Positions 25,221-33,840 of a stretch of DNA of 64,000 nucleotides are shown piece by piece. The notes under the pieces were generated by a model that was not told where the DNA came from, made no database searches, and worked only from the letters and a program-made list of their open reading frames with translations. Positions within the stretch are counted from its first letter, which is position 1. Each line of letters begins with the position of its first letter. Both the position numbers and the translations under genes were made by a program. This DNA is from Ignavibacteriales bacterium (GTDB lineage: Bacteria > Bacteroidota > Ignavibacteria > Ignavibacteriales > Melioribacteraceae): NCBI GenBank assembly GCA_021740915.1, contig JAIOYW010000017.1, positions 1 through 64,000 of the forward strand, written 5' to 3'.

Positions 25221-28200
25221 ATGCCAAAGATTTTTGATAACATTAACCTCCATCTGAAAACAGGATTATTGGAAACCCTTGAAGGCTCATACCGGGCTGA
25301 TTTCTGTGTGGGATACTTCAACCTTCGCGGTTGGAGATTATTGATGAACCAGATAGATAATTTCGAGGGGCAGGATAATTGCTGCAGGCTGCTGATAGGT
25401 ATGCAAATGCCTGACGAAGATCAGTTGCGAAAGGCCCTGAGTGAATCGGCAACCGGATTAATGGATAACCCCACTGCTAATATCCTGAAAAAAGAAGTAG
25501 CCCGATCTTTCGCCAAACAGCTCACATTTGGGATGCCTACCGATGATGATGAAAACGCTCTGAGGAAATTGAAGTTTCAAATTTCACAATCAAAACTGAA
25601 AGTCAGACTATTTCTTGCTTATCCATTGCATGCCAAGCTTTATCTGTGTCACAAAAATGATAACGATGCTCCGCTTATTGGTTACGTTGGGAGCAGTAAC
25701 CTGACAATGGCAGGATTAGCAAAGCAGGGGGAACTAAACGTAAATATTGTCGAGCAGGATGCAGCAGAAAAGCTGGATAAATGGTTTGAAGAAAGATGGA
25801 ATGACCGCTGGTGTGTAGAAGTATCTGATGAACTTATTCAAATAATAGAAAATAGCTGGGCGGGAGAGAAAAGCATTCTTCCTTACTATATATACTTAAA
25901 AATAGCTTACCATTTATCGCAGGAAGCCAGGAGCGGCATTGGCAATTATATCATTCCAAAAGTATTAAAAACTGACCTGCTTCCTTTTCAAATGAATGCT
26001 GTCAGTGTTGCAGCCAGGCATCTTGATAAAAGGGGCGGAGTACTTATTAGCGATGTTGTCGGCCTTGGAAAGACTATGACAGCAACGGCTGTCGCCAAAT
26101 TATTTGAAGAGACATTTTTTACAGAGACACTAATTATCTGTCCAAAAAATCTTGTAGAAATGTGGGAAGGCTATGTTCACAATTATCAGTTAAGGGCCAA
26201 AGTACAAAGTTCCTCTAAAATTGACTGGAACTTCCTGGAAAAAACGAGGCGCTACAGAGTGGTGATTATCGACGAAAGCCATAATCTTAGAAACCGTGAA
26301 GCGAAACGTTATGCGATACTAAAGGATTATCTTGATACCAATGAGAGTAAAGTGATCCTTTTAACAGCAACTCCTTACAATAAAAGCTATACCGATATTT
26401 CAAATCAACTCCGCCTGTTCATTCCTGAGGACAAAGACATTGGGATCTCCCCAGATAATCTTATCAAACAGGTAGGAGGTGTTGTTGAGTTTATTGCAAA
26501 ATACCAGTATATGCCCTCGACGTTACTTGCATTTGAGAAAAGTGAATTTGCCGAGGATTGGCAGGAATTACTTAAACATTATATGATACGGCGTACAAGA
26601 ACTTTTATCAAAGAAAATTATGCGGGGTTCGATACTGAGAAAAAGCAACACTTCATTACATTTAACGATGACAGGATTGAATACTTCCCGGATAGAATCC
26701 CAAAGAAAGTGGAATATTCATTTAATCCGAAGGATGAAAAGGATATTTATGTAAAGCTTTATGATGATGATACTGTGAACACTATAAACAGCCTTTATCT
26801 TGCGCGATACGGATTAGGCAACTACATTAATAAACAGGCGGAAGTATCTGCAACTGAAGCCGAAAGAAAGATAATAACGAACCTAAGCCGCGCCGGTAAA
26901 AGGCTGATGGGGTTCTGCAGAACAAATCTTTATAAACGCCTTGAAAGTTCGGGTTTTTCTTTTCTTATCTCGCTTGCGCGCCATGTTTTGCGCAATGAGG
27001 TTTTTATCTATGCAATAGAGAGCGGTTTGCCATTTCCTATCGGGCAGCAGGAAAAAGCTGAAATGGATGAATTTCTTGAAGAAAACGATAATGATGATAA
27101 CGAAGAATTAAAAATATTAACGGAAAAATCAGAATATAAACGACTTGGCAAGAAATTCTATGAAAAATGTGCAGTTGAAAAGAATAGATTCGATTGGATT
27201 TCAGCAGATCTCTTCACTAAAGAATTGAGGACACAAATTGAAAGCGACAATGAACAGATTCTGACAATACTTGAAACAGGTAAAAACTGGAATTCAGACA
27301 ATGATAAAAAACTTGATGCACTCGAAGAACTTTGCCGGAAAACTCATAGTGTGGAAAAAATTCTGATTTTCACGCAGTTTGCTGATACAGCGCTTTATCT
27401 CTTCGATAAATTGCAGAAAAGGGGCGTAAGGAACATTGCCTGTGCAACCGGTGATGCAGAAAACCCTTCAGAATTAGCTAAGCGCTTTAGTCCGGTAAGT
27501 AATAAGTGTGCAAATATTAATGATGAGATACACGTGCTGATAAGCACCGATGTACTGAGCGAAGGACAAAATCTGCAGGATGCTCATATAATAGTGAATT
27601 TTGATTTACCCTGGGCGATTATAAGGCTAATACAGAGAGCGGGAAGAGTTGACAGGATAGGCCAAACTTCAGACAAAATTCTTTGTTATTCATTTTTACC
27701 GCATGATGGGCTCGATCAGATAATCAGATTGAGAAGCAGACTTAGAAAAAGGATAAAAGAGAATGCAGAAGCCGTAGGTGCCGATGAAGTATTTTTTGAT
27801 GGCGATCCTGTAAATATCAATGACCTCTACAGCGAAAAAGCAGGTATTCTCGATGATGATGAAGATGATGTAGATCTTACTTCTCAGGCATATGAGATAT
27901 GGAATAAGGCTGTCAGATCAAACCCTGCGCTGAAGAATAGAGTTATACAGCTCGCTGATGTTGTTTATTCAACAAAAGAAAAAACGGATGAAATATTTCC
28001 GGCTGAGGGGGTTATAACTTATCACAGGAACAGACAGGGTTTCGAGTTGCTTTCTTTGATAAATGACGAAGGAAATATTATTTCAACAAGTCAGACGAAA
28101 ATACTGAAAATCGCCGAATGTTCCCCTGATACGCCCGCACGGGAAAAATTACCTGATCATCATAAACTGGTGAAGAAGACTGTGCAGAATGCTGAGAAAG

Positions 28201-28535
28201 AAGCCTCCGGAACAGGCGGCCAGCTTGGTAATAAATCCAATGCCCGGTATAAGGCTTATGGAATGCTTACACGCTATTATGAATCTGTGAAAAGTACTCT
28301 GTTTGATGTTGATGCCCTGAAAAAAACAATTGATGATATTTACCATTATCCTCTTAGAGAGCCGGCAAGAGAATTAATTAACCGCCGCATAAAATTTGGC
28401 TGCACAGACGATGAAATGGCATCTCTATGTATGCAGCTCCGTGATGAAGGAAGACTGTGCGTCATTGAGCAGAAAGATCAGGATAATTTCAAAGCGCCGC
28501 AAATTATTTGTTCACTTGGTATAAAAAAATTGTGA
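25221..28535 (+). CDS. PLD-nuclease/SNF2-family helicase fusion
   Basis: The 1104-residue protein starts with a phospholipase D-like domain: HAK at 137-139 followed by GYVGSSNLT (GSSN 157-160) is the HxK...G-S-x-N nuclease motif. A SNF2/HepA-type helicase follows: DVVGLGKT (Walker A, 278-285), DESH (351-354), LLTATPYNKS (motif III), STDVLSEGQNLQDA (motif V) and QRAGRVDRIGQ (motif VI, near residue 805-815). The order PLD-SNF2 is seen in helicases of restriction and DISARM-like loci. It probably translocates on foreign DNA and cuts or remodels it. The methyltransferase gene begins 4 bases after its stop, so they form one operon. Helicase motifs appear intact; a single HKD motif implies a dimeric PLD site. 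Confidence 0.88.
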   Translation: MPKIFDNINLHLKTGLLETLEGSYRADFCVGYFNLRGWRLLMNQIDNFEGQDNCCRLLIGMQMPDEDQLRKALSESATGLMDNPTANILKKEVARSFAKQLTFGMPTDDDENALRKLKFQISQSKLKVRLFLAYPLHAKLYLCHKNDNDAPLIGYVGSSNLTMAGLAKQGELNVNIVEQDAAEKLDKWFEERWNDRWCVEVSDELIQIIENSWAGEKSILPYYIYLKIAYHLSQEARSGIGNYIIPKVLKTDLLPFQMNAVSVAARHLDKRGGVLISDVVGLGKTMTATAVAKLFEETFFTETLIICPKNLVEMWEGYVHNYQLRAKVQSSSKIDWNFLEKTRRYRVVIIDESHNLRNREAKRYAILKDYLDTNESKVILLTATPYNKSYTDISNQLRLFIPEDKDIGISPDNLIKQVGGVVEFIAKYQYMPSTLLAFEKSEFAEDWQELLKHYMIRRTRTFIKENYAGFDTEKKQHFITFNDDRIEYFPDRIPKKVEYSFNPKDEKDIYVKLYDDDTVNTINSLYLARYGLGNYINKQAEVSATEAERKIITNLSRAGKRLMGFCRTNLYKRLESSGFSFLISLARHVLRNEVFIYAIESGLPFPIGQQEKAEMDEFLEENDNDDNEELKILTEKSEYKRLGKKFYEKCAVEKNRFDWISADLFTKELRTQIESDNEQILTILETGKNWNSDNDKKLDALEELCRKTHSVEKILIFTQFADTALYLFDKLQKRGVRNIACATGDAENPSELAKRFSPVSNKCANINDEIHVLISTDVLSEGQNLQDAHIIVNFDLPWAIIRLIQRAGRVDRIGQTSDKILCYSFLPHDGLDQIIRLRSRLRKRIKENAEAVGADEVFFDGDPVNINDLYSEKAGILDDDEDDVDLTSQAYEIWNKAVRSNPALKNRVIQLADVVYSTKEKTDEIFPAEGVITYHRNRQGFELLSLINDEGNIISTSQTKILKIAECSPDTPAREKLPDHHKLVKKTVQNAEKEASGTGGQLGNKSNARYKAYGMLTRYYESVKSTLFDVDALKKTIDDIYHYPLREPARELINRRIKFGCTDDEMASLCMQLRDEGRLCVIEQKDQDNFKAPQIICSLGIKKL

Positions 28536-28538
28536 TTT

Positions 28539-31500
28539 ATGGAAACTATTAGTAAAAGATTATTCAGGCAGTACATCGAGGATTTCGATTTCATAAATCT
28601 TTTTAATTATTTAGGCTGGTCATTTCTTGATGAGAGAACCCTTGTTAAATTAGGCGAGGATAATCATTATTTCAATTCAGTAGCTGAAAAACGCGGGTTT
28701 CGGATCTTCGTTTATTACCCGGATAATGATGATAAACTGCCCGATTATGCTACCCGTCTTAAACTTGACCGCGAACTTGGTAAAAAATTTCATGAACACC
28801 TTATTATTTTTTGTGACAAAAACCTTACAACACAGGTCTGGCAATTATTTATAAAACAGACGGGTAAACCTTCAAGACTTAGTGAAACACGGTGGCATAA
28901 AGGACAGGAACCTGAACTGCTTTACCAGAAAACTTCCAGCCTGTTTTTCACACTCGATCAGGAAGAAAACATAACGATTGCTGATGTAGTTGGTGTTGTA
29001 AATGAAAACTTCAATAAAAATATTGAGCAGGTAACTAAGAAATTTTACGAAAGTTTCCGCAAAGAGCATAAACAATTTCTTGGGTTTATTGAAGGTATTT
29101 CATCTATCACCGATAGAGAGTGGTATGCTTCACTTATGCTTAACCGCCTGATGTTCTGTTATTTTATTCAGAAAAAAGGTTTCCTCGATAATAATATTAA
29201 TTACTTAAAGGACAAACTGACTTATTCTCAGCAGAAAAAAGGCAGGGATAAGTTTTACGTGAGTTTTTACAAAAACTTTCTTTTGGCTTTATTTCATCAG
29301 GGTTTGGGTTCACCAAATCAGCCGGAAGAATTAATAAAAGAGATTGGAAAAATCCCTTACTTAAACGGCGGCTTATTTGATGTCCACGAACTTGAAAACC
29401 AGTACAATAGCATAAAGATAAATGATGAAGCATTTGAAAGAATTTTTGATTTTTTCGACCAATATACATGGCATTTGGACACAGGAATTAATGCCACCGG
29501 CAGAGACATTAACCCAGATGTAATCGGTTATATATTCGAAAAATATATTAACGACCGCTCGCAGATGGGCGCTTATTACACTAAGGAAGATATTACAGAT
29601 TACATTGGTAAAAACACTGTCATTCCCTTTTTATTCGATGAAACTGGTAGAAAATACCCAAAAGCATTTCAGCCGGGCGCTGAAATATGGCAGATGTTTC
29701 AAGAGTCAGGGGACAGATATATTTATGATGCTGTGAAAAAAGGGATTGATACTGAAAACCTCGATTTTAATACCTCCGGGGATATCGACAGCCCCGGCCA
29801 CCAGCTCTGGGCTGATCTTCCCGCTGAAATTCTTGCCGGCTTCAGACCTGATCTAAAAGATAATATTGTTTCCGATAGCAATGAAGAGCATCTCTGGCAG
29901 CTTCGCAAAGCCTGGAATAAACAGGCGCCTGATAATATTTCCCTGCCTGCTGAAATTTACCGCGAACTTATTGAACGGAGGAAACGCTATTTCGGGCTGC
30001 GTAAAAAAATTGATAATGGCGAAATTTCAAGTATCAACGATTTTATAACATATAATCTTAATATAAGGCAATTTGTCCAGGATATAGTTGAGACACACAG
30101 CGATCCCTATTTCATAAAACATTTCTATAATGCTCTGACGAATGTTACAATCCTCGATCCGACCTGCGGATCAGGCGCTTTTCTTTTTGCTGCAATGAAC
30201 ATACTTGAACCGCTTTATGAAAGCTGCATTATGCGTATGCGCGCTTTTGTTGAAGACGAGGATATGACTAACAATGAGAATAAAAAGCAATTCAGCAACA
30301 GTTATAAGGGTTTCCGTGAAATATTGCAGCAAATCCAGCACCCGCAGCACCCGAATCTCAGGTATTTTGTTTTCAAAAGTATTATTCTGAAGAATCTCTA
30401 CGGCGTCGATATAATGAAAGAAGCGGTTGAAATTGCAAAACTCCGGCTCTTCCTTAAACTGGTTGCCACAGTTGATGCCGATCACCGCAAGCCTAATCTT
30501 GGTCTTGAACCTCTCCCCGATATTGATTTTAATATAAGAGCAGGAAACACACTTGTTGGTATTGCAGCCGAGAAGGAATTGGATAATGCTTTTGAAGGGC
30601 ATCTGGATCTGGATGGTGATCTCGGAAAAATTAAAGAAAAATGTGATGTTGTTGCCCGTGCTTTTCAGCGTTATAAAGAAATTCAACTTGCCGATGGGGA
30701 TAATTTTAAGGATTTTAAGAAGGTAAAAGAAGAAATTAATAATCTTTTATCCAGTCTCAAAGACGAACTTGACCACCTGATTGCAAAAACCCAATATGGA
30801 ATCGACCTTACTGATAAAAATCAATATCATGACTGGCAAATTACTCATCAGCCCTTTCATTGGTTTGCCGAATTTTATGAAATTATTAATGACCGAGACG
30901 GCTTTGATGTGGTAATTGGAAATCCGCCTTACGTTAATTTTAAGAAGATTGATTACAGCATTATTTCGTCTTGTTATAAAAGTTTTGATTGCAAAGATTT
31001 GTTTGCATTAACAATTGAAAGAAGTCAAAACATAATTACTGAAAAAGGGAGAAGCGGGTTTATTATTCCATTAAGTGGGCTCTCAACAGAAACAATGAAA
31101 TCGCTTAAAAACTTAATTTTCAGCTTGAACTCTAATTCTTGGAATAGTTATTATTCTGCTTCAGATCAACCAGCATCTTTATTTACTTGTGTAAGGCACA
31201 GACTGCTAATTACACTCAATGAATATTCAAAACTTGCTTTAATAAAGAGAAGGTATTCTACTAATTTTATAAAATGGTTTTCTAATGAAAGAGAACAACT
31301 TTTTTCAAAATTCCTAAAATATGCGGAGTTGTCTGATGATATTCCTGCTAATTCTAAATTATCAAATGGAATAGAAAAAAGTATTCTCTCAAAACTTAAT
31401 ACAAATAAAACCTTAAATAATTATATAGTGCAAACAGGGTCAATTGTTTACTATCATAATGCACCAGTCCATTGGGGAAAAGTAGTTGATTTCATTCCTT

Positions 31501-31955
31501 ATTTTTCTGTTGGTGATAATGTTCAGCAATCTTCACATTTAAAAGAGCTATATTTTGACTCAAAAGAAAATTCAGAAGTAGTAATTTGCTTACTAAATAG
31601 TTCTCTTTTTTATTGGTTTAATTGGCAATACTCTAATTGTCGTGATTTGTCACAAAAAGACATTTTTAGAATGCCGTTATCTATGTGCAAAGTCAGTGTA
31701 TTGATTAAAAAGAAACTTTGTTCATTGAAGACAGAATTAATGAAAGATCTTAAAGAAAACAGCAAAATATACCAACGATATTCTGGAGGAATTTTAACTG
31801 AATTTGATTCTTTTTATCCTGCTTTTTCTAAACCCATCATTGACAAAATCGACACATTATTAGCCGAGCATTACGGCTTCACAGAGGAAGAATTGGATTT
31901 TATAATCAATTATGATATAAAGTACAGGATGGGTAAAGAGCTGGAGGAAGACTGA
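28539..31955 (+). CDS. Large N6-adenine DNA methyltransferase (Eco57I/PglX-like)
   Basis: The 1138-residue protein contains SAM-binding motif I DPTCGSGAF (540-548) and catalytic motif IV NPPY (795-798, in DVVIGNPPYVNF), which are N6-adenine methyltransferase signatures of the Eco57I/COG1002 type. Residues 1-500 form a long N-terminal region as in type IIG and BREX PglX proteins, but I see no certain nuclease motif in it. Residues 830-1090 are the likely target recognition domain; the DNA there (about 30960-31800) is clearly more AT-rich than the first part of the gene, suggesting domain exchange. It presumably marks self DNA so that the helicase-nuclease ignores it. It is coupled to the helicase gene (4-bp gap). 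Confidence 0.88.
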   Translation: METISKRLFRQYIEDFDFINLFNYLGWSFLDERTLVKLGEDNHYFNSVAEKRGFRIFVYYPDNDDKLPDYATRLKLDRELGKKFHEHLIIFCDKNLTTQVWQLFIKQTGKPSRLSETRWHKGQEPELLYQKTSSLFFTLDQEENITIADVVGVVNENFNKNIEQVTKKFYESFRKEHKQFLGFIEGISSITDREWYASLMLNRLMFCYFIQKKGFLDNNINYLKDKLTYSQQKKGRDKFYVSFYKNFLLALFHQGLGSPNQPEELIKEIGKIPYLNGGLFDVHELENQYNSIKINDEAFERIFDFFDQYTWHLDTGINATGRDINPDVIGYIFEKYINDRSQMGAYYTKEDITDYIGKNTVIPFLFDETGRKYPKAFQPGAEIWQMFQESGDRYIYDAVKKGIDTENLDFNTSGDIDSPGHQLWADLPAEILAGFRPDLKDNIVSDSNEEHLWQLRKAWNKQAPDNISLPAEIYRELIERRKRYFGLRKKIDNGEISSINDFITYNLNIRQFVQDIVETHSDPYFIKHFYNALTNVTILDPTCGSGAFLFAAMNILEPLYESCIMRMRAFVEDEDMTNNENKKQFSNSYKGFREILQQIQHPQHPNLRYFVFKSIILKNLYGVDIMKEAVEIAKLRLFLKLVATVDADHRKPNLGLEPLPDIDFNIRAGNTLVGIAAEKELDNAFEGHLDLDGDLGKIKEKCDVVARAFQRYKEIQLADGDNFKDFKKVKEEINNLLSSLKDELDHLIAKTQYGIDLTDKNQYHDWQITHQPFHWFAEFYEIINDRDGFDVVIGNPPYVNFKKIDYSIISSCYKSFDCKDLFALTIERSQNIITEKGRSGFIIPLSGLSTETMKSLKNLIFSLNSNSWNSYYSASDQPASLFTCVRHRLLITLNEYSKLALIKRRYSTNFIKWFSNEREQLFSKFLKYAELSDDIPANSKLSNGIEKSILSKLNTNKTLNNYIVQTGSIVYYHNAPVHWGKVVDFIPYFSVGDNVQQSSHLKELYFDSKENSEVVICLLNSSLFYWFNWQYSNCRDLSQKDIFRMPLSMCKVSVLIKKKLCSLKTELMKDLKENSKIYQRYSGGILTEFDSFYPAFSKPIIDKIDTLLAEHYGFTEEELDFIINYDIKYRMGKELEED

Positions 31956-32043
31956 CCACCCTCCCTGGGGAACCGGGAAATATTTAACGGCAGTCAGCGT
32001 AATTATTACTACTGCCTATCAGCAGTTAAAAACTAATATTAAT

Positions 32044-33066
32044 ATGGAAAACCGATTAGAAGCAAAGAATGAGCAATTTGAGGGCTTAATAACAGAAATA
32101 ACCCGCCTTATTGAGCAAAGCCGCGCTCAGGTGATAATTTACTCCAACAGCGCTTTGACAATGCTTTTCTGGCAGGCAGGTAAAAAAATAAACGACCACA
32201 TACTACGGAATCAAAGGGCTGAATACGGGCTGCAGATTGTCGTTACACTGTCACGGGAATTGGCGGGCAGTTACGGCAGAAATTTTGAGGAAAAAAATCT
32301 GCGCCGGATGATGCAGTTCGCCGGGCAATTCCCTGAAGAGGAAATTGTCGTTACATTGTCACGACAATTGAGCTGGTCTCATATTATAACCCTGCTGCCG
32401 TTAAAAAAACATGATGCAAAAATGTTTTATGCTTTGCAGACTGCAGAACAGGGCTGGAGTGTGCGCGAGCTCAGGAATAAAATAGCGACAAAAACATTTG
32501 AAAGAACAGAAATTGCCAACACACAAGTTAAACTTAATAATCCTGCTCTTTTAAATACATTCAAAGACCCTTATCTTCTTGACTTTTTACAGCTTCAGAA
32601 TGCGTATATGGAAAAAGATCTGGAACAGGCAATTTTAAGAGAATTGGAGAATTTTATTCTTGAAGTAGGCAAAGGATTTGCATTTATTGAACGCCAGAAA
32701 CGAATGATAATAGATGGCGAGGACTTTCATATTGATCTGCTTTTTTATCATCGTAAACTAAAAAGGCTCGTTGCAATTGAGCTTAAAATGGGGAAATTCC
32801 AGTCGAGCGATAAAGGGCAGATGGAGTTATACCTTAAATGGCTAAATAAATATGAACGGCAGGAAGGGGAAGAAAAGCCGGTTGGTCTGATTCTTTGTGC
32901 TGAAACCAGCCGTGAGCAGGTCGAACTTCTGGAAATGGAGAAAGACGGAATAGTAGTGGCAGAATACTGGACCGAATTGCCGCCCAAAAAAGAGCTTGAG
33001 AAAAAATTACATGAGGCGTTAATAGAAGCAAAAGAGAAAATTGAAAAAAGAAAACTGATGAATTAA
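32044..33066 (+). CDS. YhcG-type DUF1016 PD-(D/E)xK nuclease
   Basis: The 340-residue protein matches the YhcG/DUF1016 family. The N-terminal DUF1016_N part covers residues 10-150 (SNSALTMLFWQAGKKI, SYGRNFEEKNLRRMMQF, LSWSHIITLLPLK). The C-terminal nuclease domain has FHIDLLFYH (Asp231) and AIELKMGKF (Glu246, Lys248), a good PD-(D/E)xK site, followed by the family's GQMELYLKWL. The family is repeatedly associated with restriction and defence loci. It begins 88 bp after the methyltransferase stop on the same strand and probably shares the transcript. Its exact substrate is unknown; DNA cleavage is inferred from the motif. Confidence 0.9.
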   Translation: MENRLEAKNEQFEGLITEITRLIEQSRAQVIIYSNSALTMLFWQAGKKINDHILRNQRAEYGLQIVVTLSRELAGSYGRNFEEKNLRRMMQFAGQFPEEEIVVTLSRQLSWSHIITLLPLKKHDAKMFYALQTAEQGWSVRELRNKIATKTFERTEIANTQVKLNNPALLNTFKDPYLLDFLQLQNAYMEKDLEQAILRELENFILEVGKGFAFIERQKRMIIDGEDFHIDLLFYHRKLKRLVAIELKMGKFQSSDKGQMELYLKWLNKYERQEGEEKPVGLILCAETSREQVELLEMEKDGIVVAEYWTELPPKKELEKKLHEALIEAKEKIEKRKLMN

Positions 33067-33116
33067 TTCCGGTAAAAAAAACTCTTTGAGCAAATTTTGT
33101 GAAAATCAACTGAACA

Positions 33117-33572
33117 ATGGAATTTTTAGGTAACGAGAATATTTTAACCCTTTCCAAAACAGCTTTTTTATGCAGCCGTAAAGTTCCTGCATCCGCTGTA
33201 TTAAGGTGCTACGCCTGGGCTATTGGAGAGAGGGATGCCGGTAATTGTATTATAGGCGGCTTTCATAGTCAGTTGGAAAAGGATGTGCTGCATTATCTTC
33301 TTAATGGCACTCAGCCGATAATAGTTGCACTTGCGCGCGGATTAAAAGAAAGAATAGAAAAAGAATTAATAAAACCTTTAGATGAAGGAAGGCTTTTAAT
33401 AATAACGCCTTTTGATAAAAACGTAAAAAGGGTAAATCAATACTCGGCAAATCGAAGAAATAAAATGATGATCGAAATCGCGGAATTTATTACGGTTGGT
33501 TTTGCGAGCGAAGGTGGAAACCTGGAATCGTTATTACAACAGACTTCTAAACCCGTAACACGTTTAGTTTAA
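33117..33572 (+). CDS. Short DprA/Smf-like Rossmann-fold protein
   Basis: The 151-residue protein resembles the Rossmann core of DprA/Smf DNA-processing proteins but is much shorter. Recognisable features are CIIGGFHSQLEKDVLHYLL (the DprA position of the GxDxxAH loop), QPIIVALARGL, LLIITPF and the closing FASEGGNLESLL. It lacks the extra N- and C-terminal domains of DprA. It is the last gene of the island, and the right 108-bp repeat begins at the first base after its TAA. Small DprA-like proteins of this kind also occur beside restriction-type genes, so a nucleic-acid or nucleotide-sensing role in the system is likely but unproven. Confidence 0.7.
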   Translation: MEFLGNENILTLSKTAFLCSRKVPASAVLRCYAWAIGERDAGNCIIGGFHSQLEKDVLHYLLNGTQPIIVALARGLKERIEKELIKPLDEGRLLIITPFDKNVKRVNQYSANRRNKMMIEIAEFITVGFASEGGNLESLLQQTSKPVTRLV

Positions 33573-33680
33573 GTATCTTCCTCCTCCCGGACTTAAGCCC
33601 GGGGTTTAGAAATGATGGCTTTACTGAATCCCGGAAAATAAAATGATGTGAAAACTGAAGCATAGGAATTGGTACAGATA
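33573..33680. repeat. 108-bp direct repeat, right boundary of the island
   Basis: Matches 24579-24686 at 107 of 108 positions, same orientation. Its first base follows directly on the stop codon of the DprA-like gene. The following 160 bp to the next gene contain only a terminator. Confidence 0.92.
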
Positions 33681-33781
33681 AGAGGAAATGTAACCCCGGC
33701 AGGATTTCGGGTATAACAATGGGAAACGTCCTGAGCATTAATATATTTGCGGCATTCAGGAGTTGCAAAGTGAATTCACAG

Positions 33782-33822
33782 AAAAAAAAAGGCTGCCCCA
33801 ATAAAGGGACAGCCTCAAAAAA
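33782..33822 (-). terminator. Terminator for the giant T9SS gene (minus strand)
   Basis: Read on the minus strand, AGGCTGTCCC and GGGGCAGCCT pair with one mismatch around TTTATT and are followed by a long run of T. It lies 20-60 bp after the stop of the 33841-37791 gene. On the + strand the same hairpin also follows the island. Confidence 0.85.
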
Positions 33823-33840
33823 CTCACTCTCAGGTCGAGA

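Noticed and set aside
24980-25237. 85-codon frame upstream of the helicase
   Set aside because: No ribosome site, biased AT-rich composition, and it runs into the helicase start in another frame.
30171-30686. 171-codon antisense frame within the methyltransferase gene
   Set aside because: It overlaps the SAM-binding core coding region and has no family resemblance.
25221-31955. Canonical DISARM or BREX assignment
   Set aside because: The helicase and methylase resemble members of these systems, but DrmA/DrmB/DrmC as separate genes, PglZ, BrxC and BrxL are absent.
24579-33680. Prophage or integrative conjugative element with att sites
   Set aside because: No integrase, structural or transfer gene lies between the repeats, and 108 bp is long for a simple att core.
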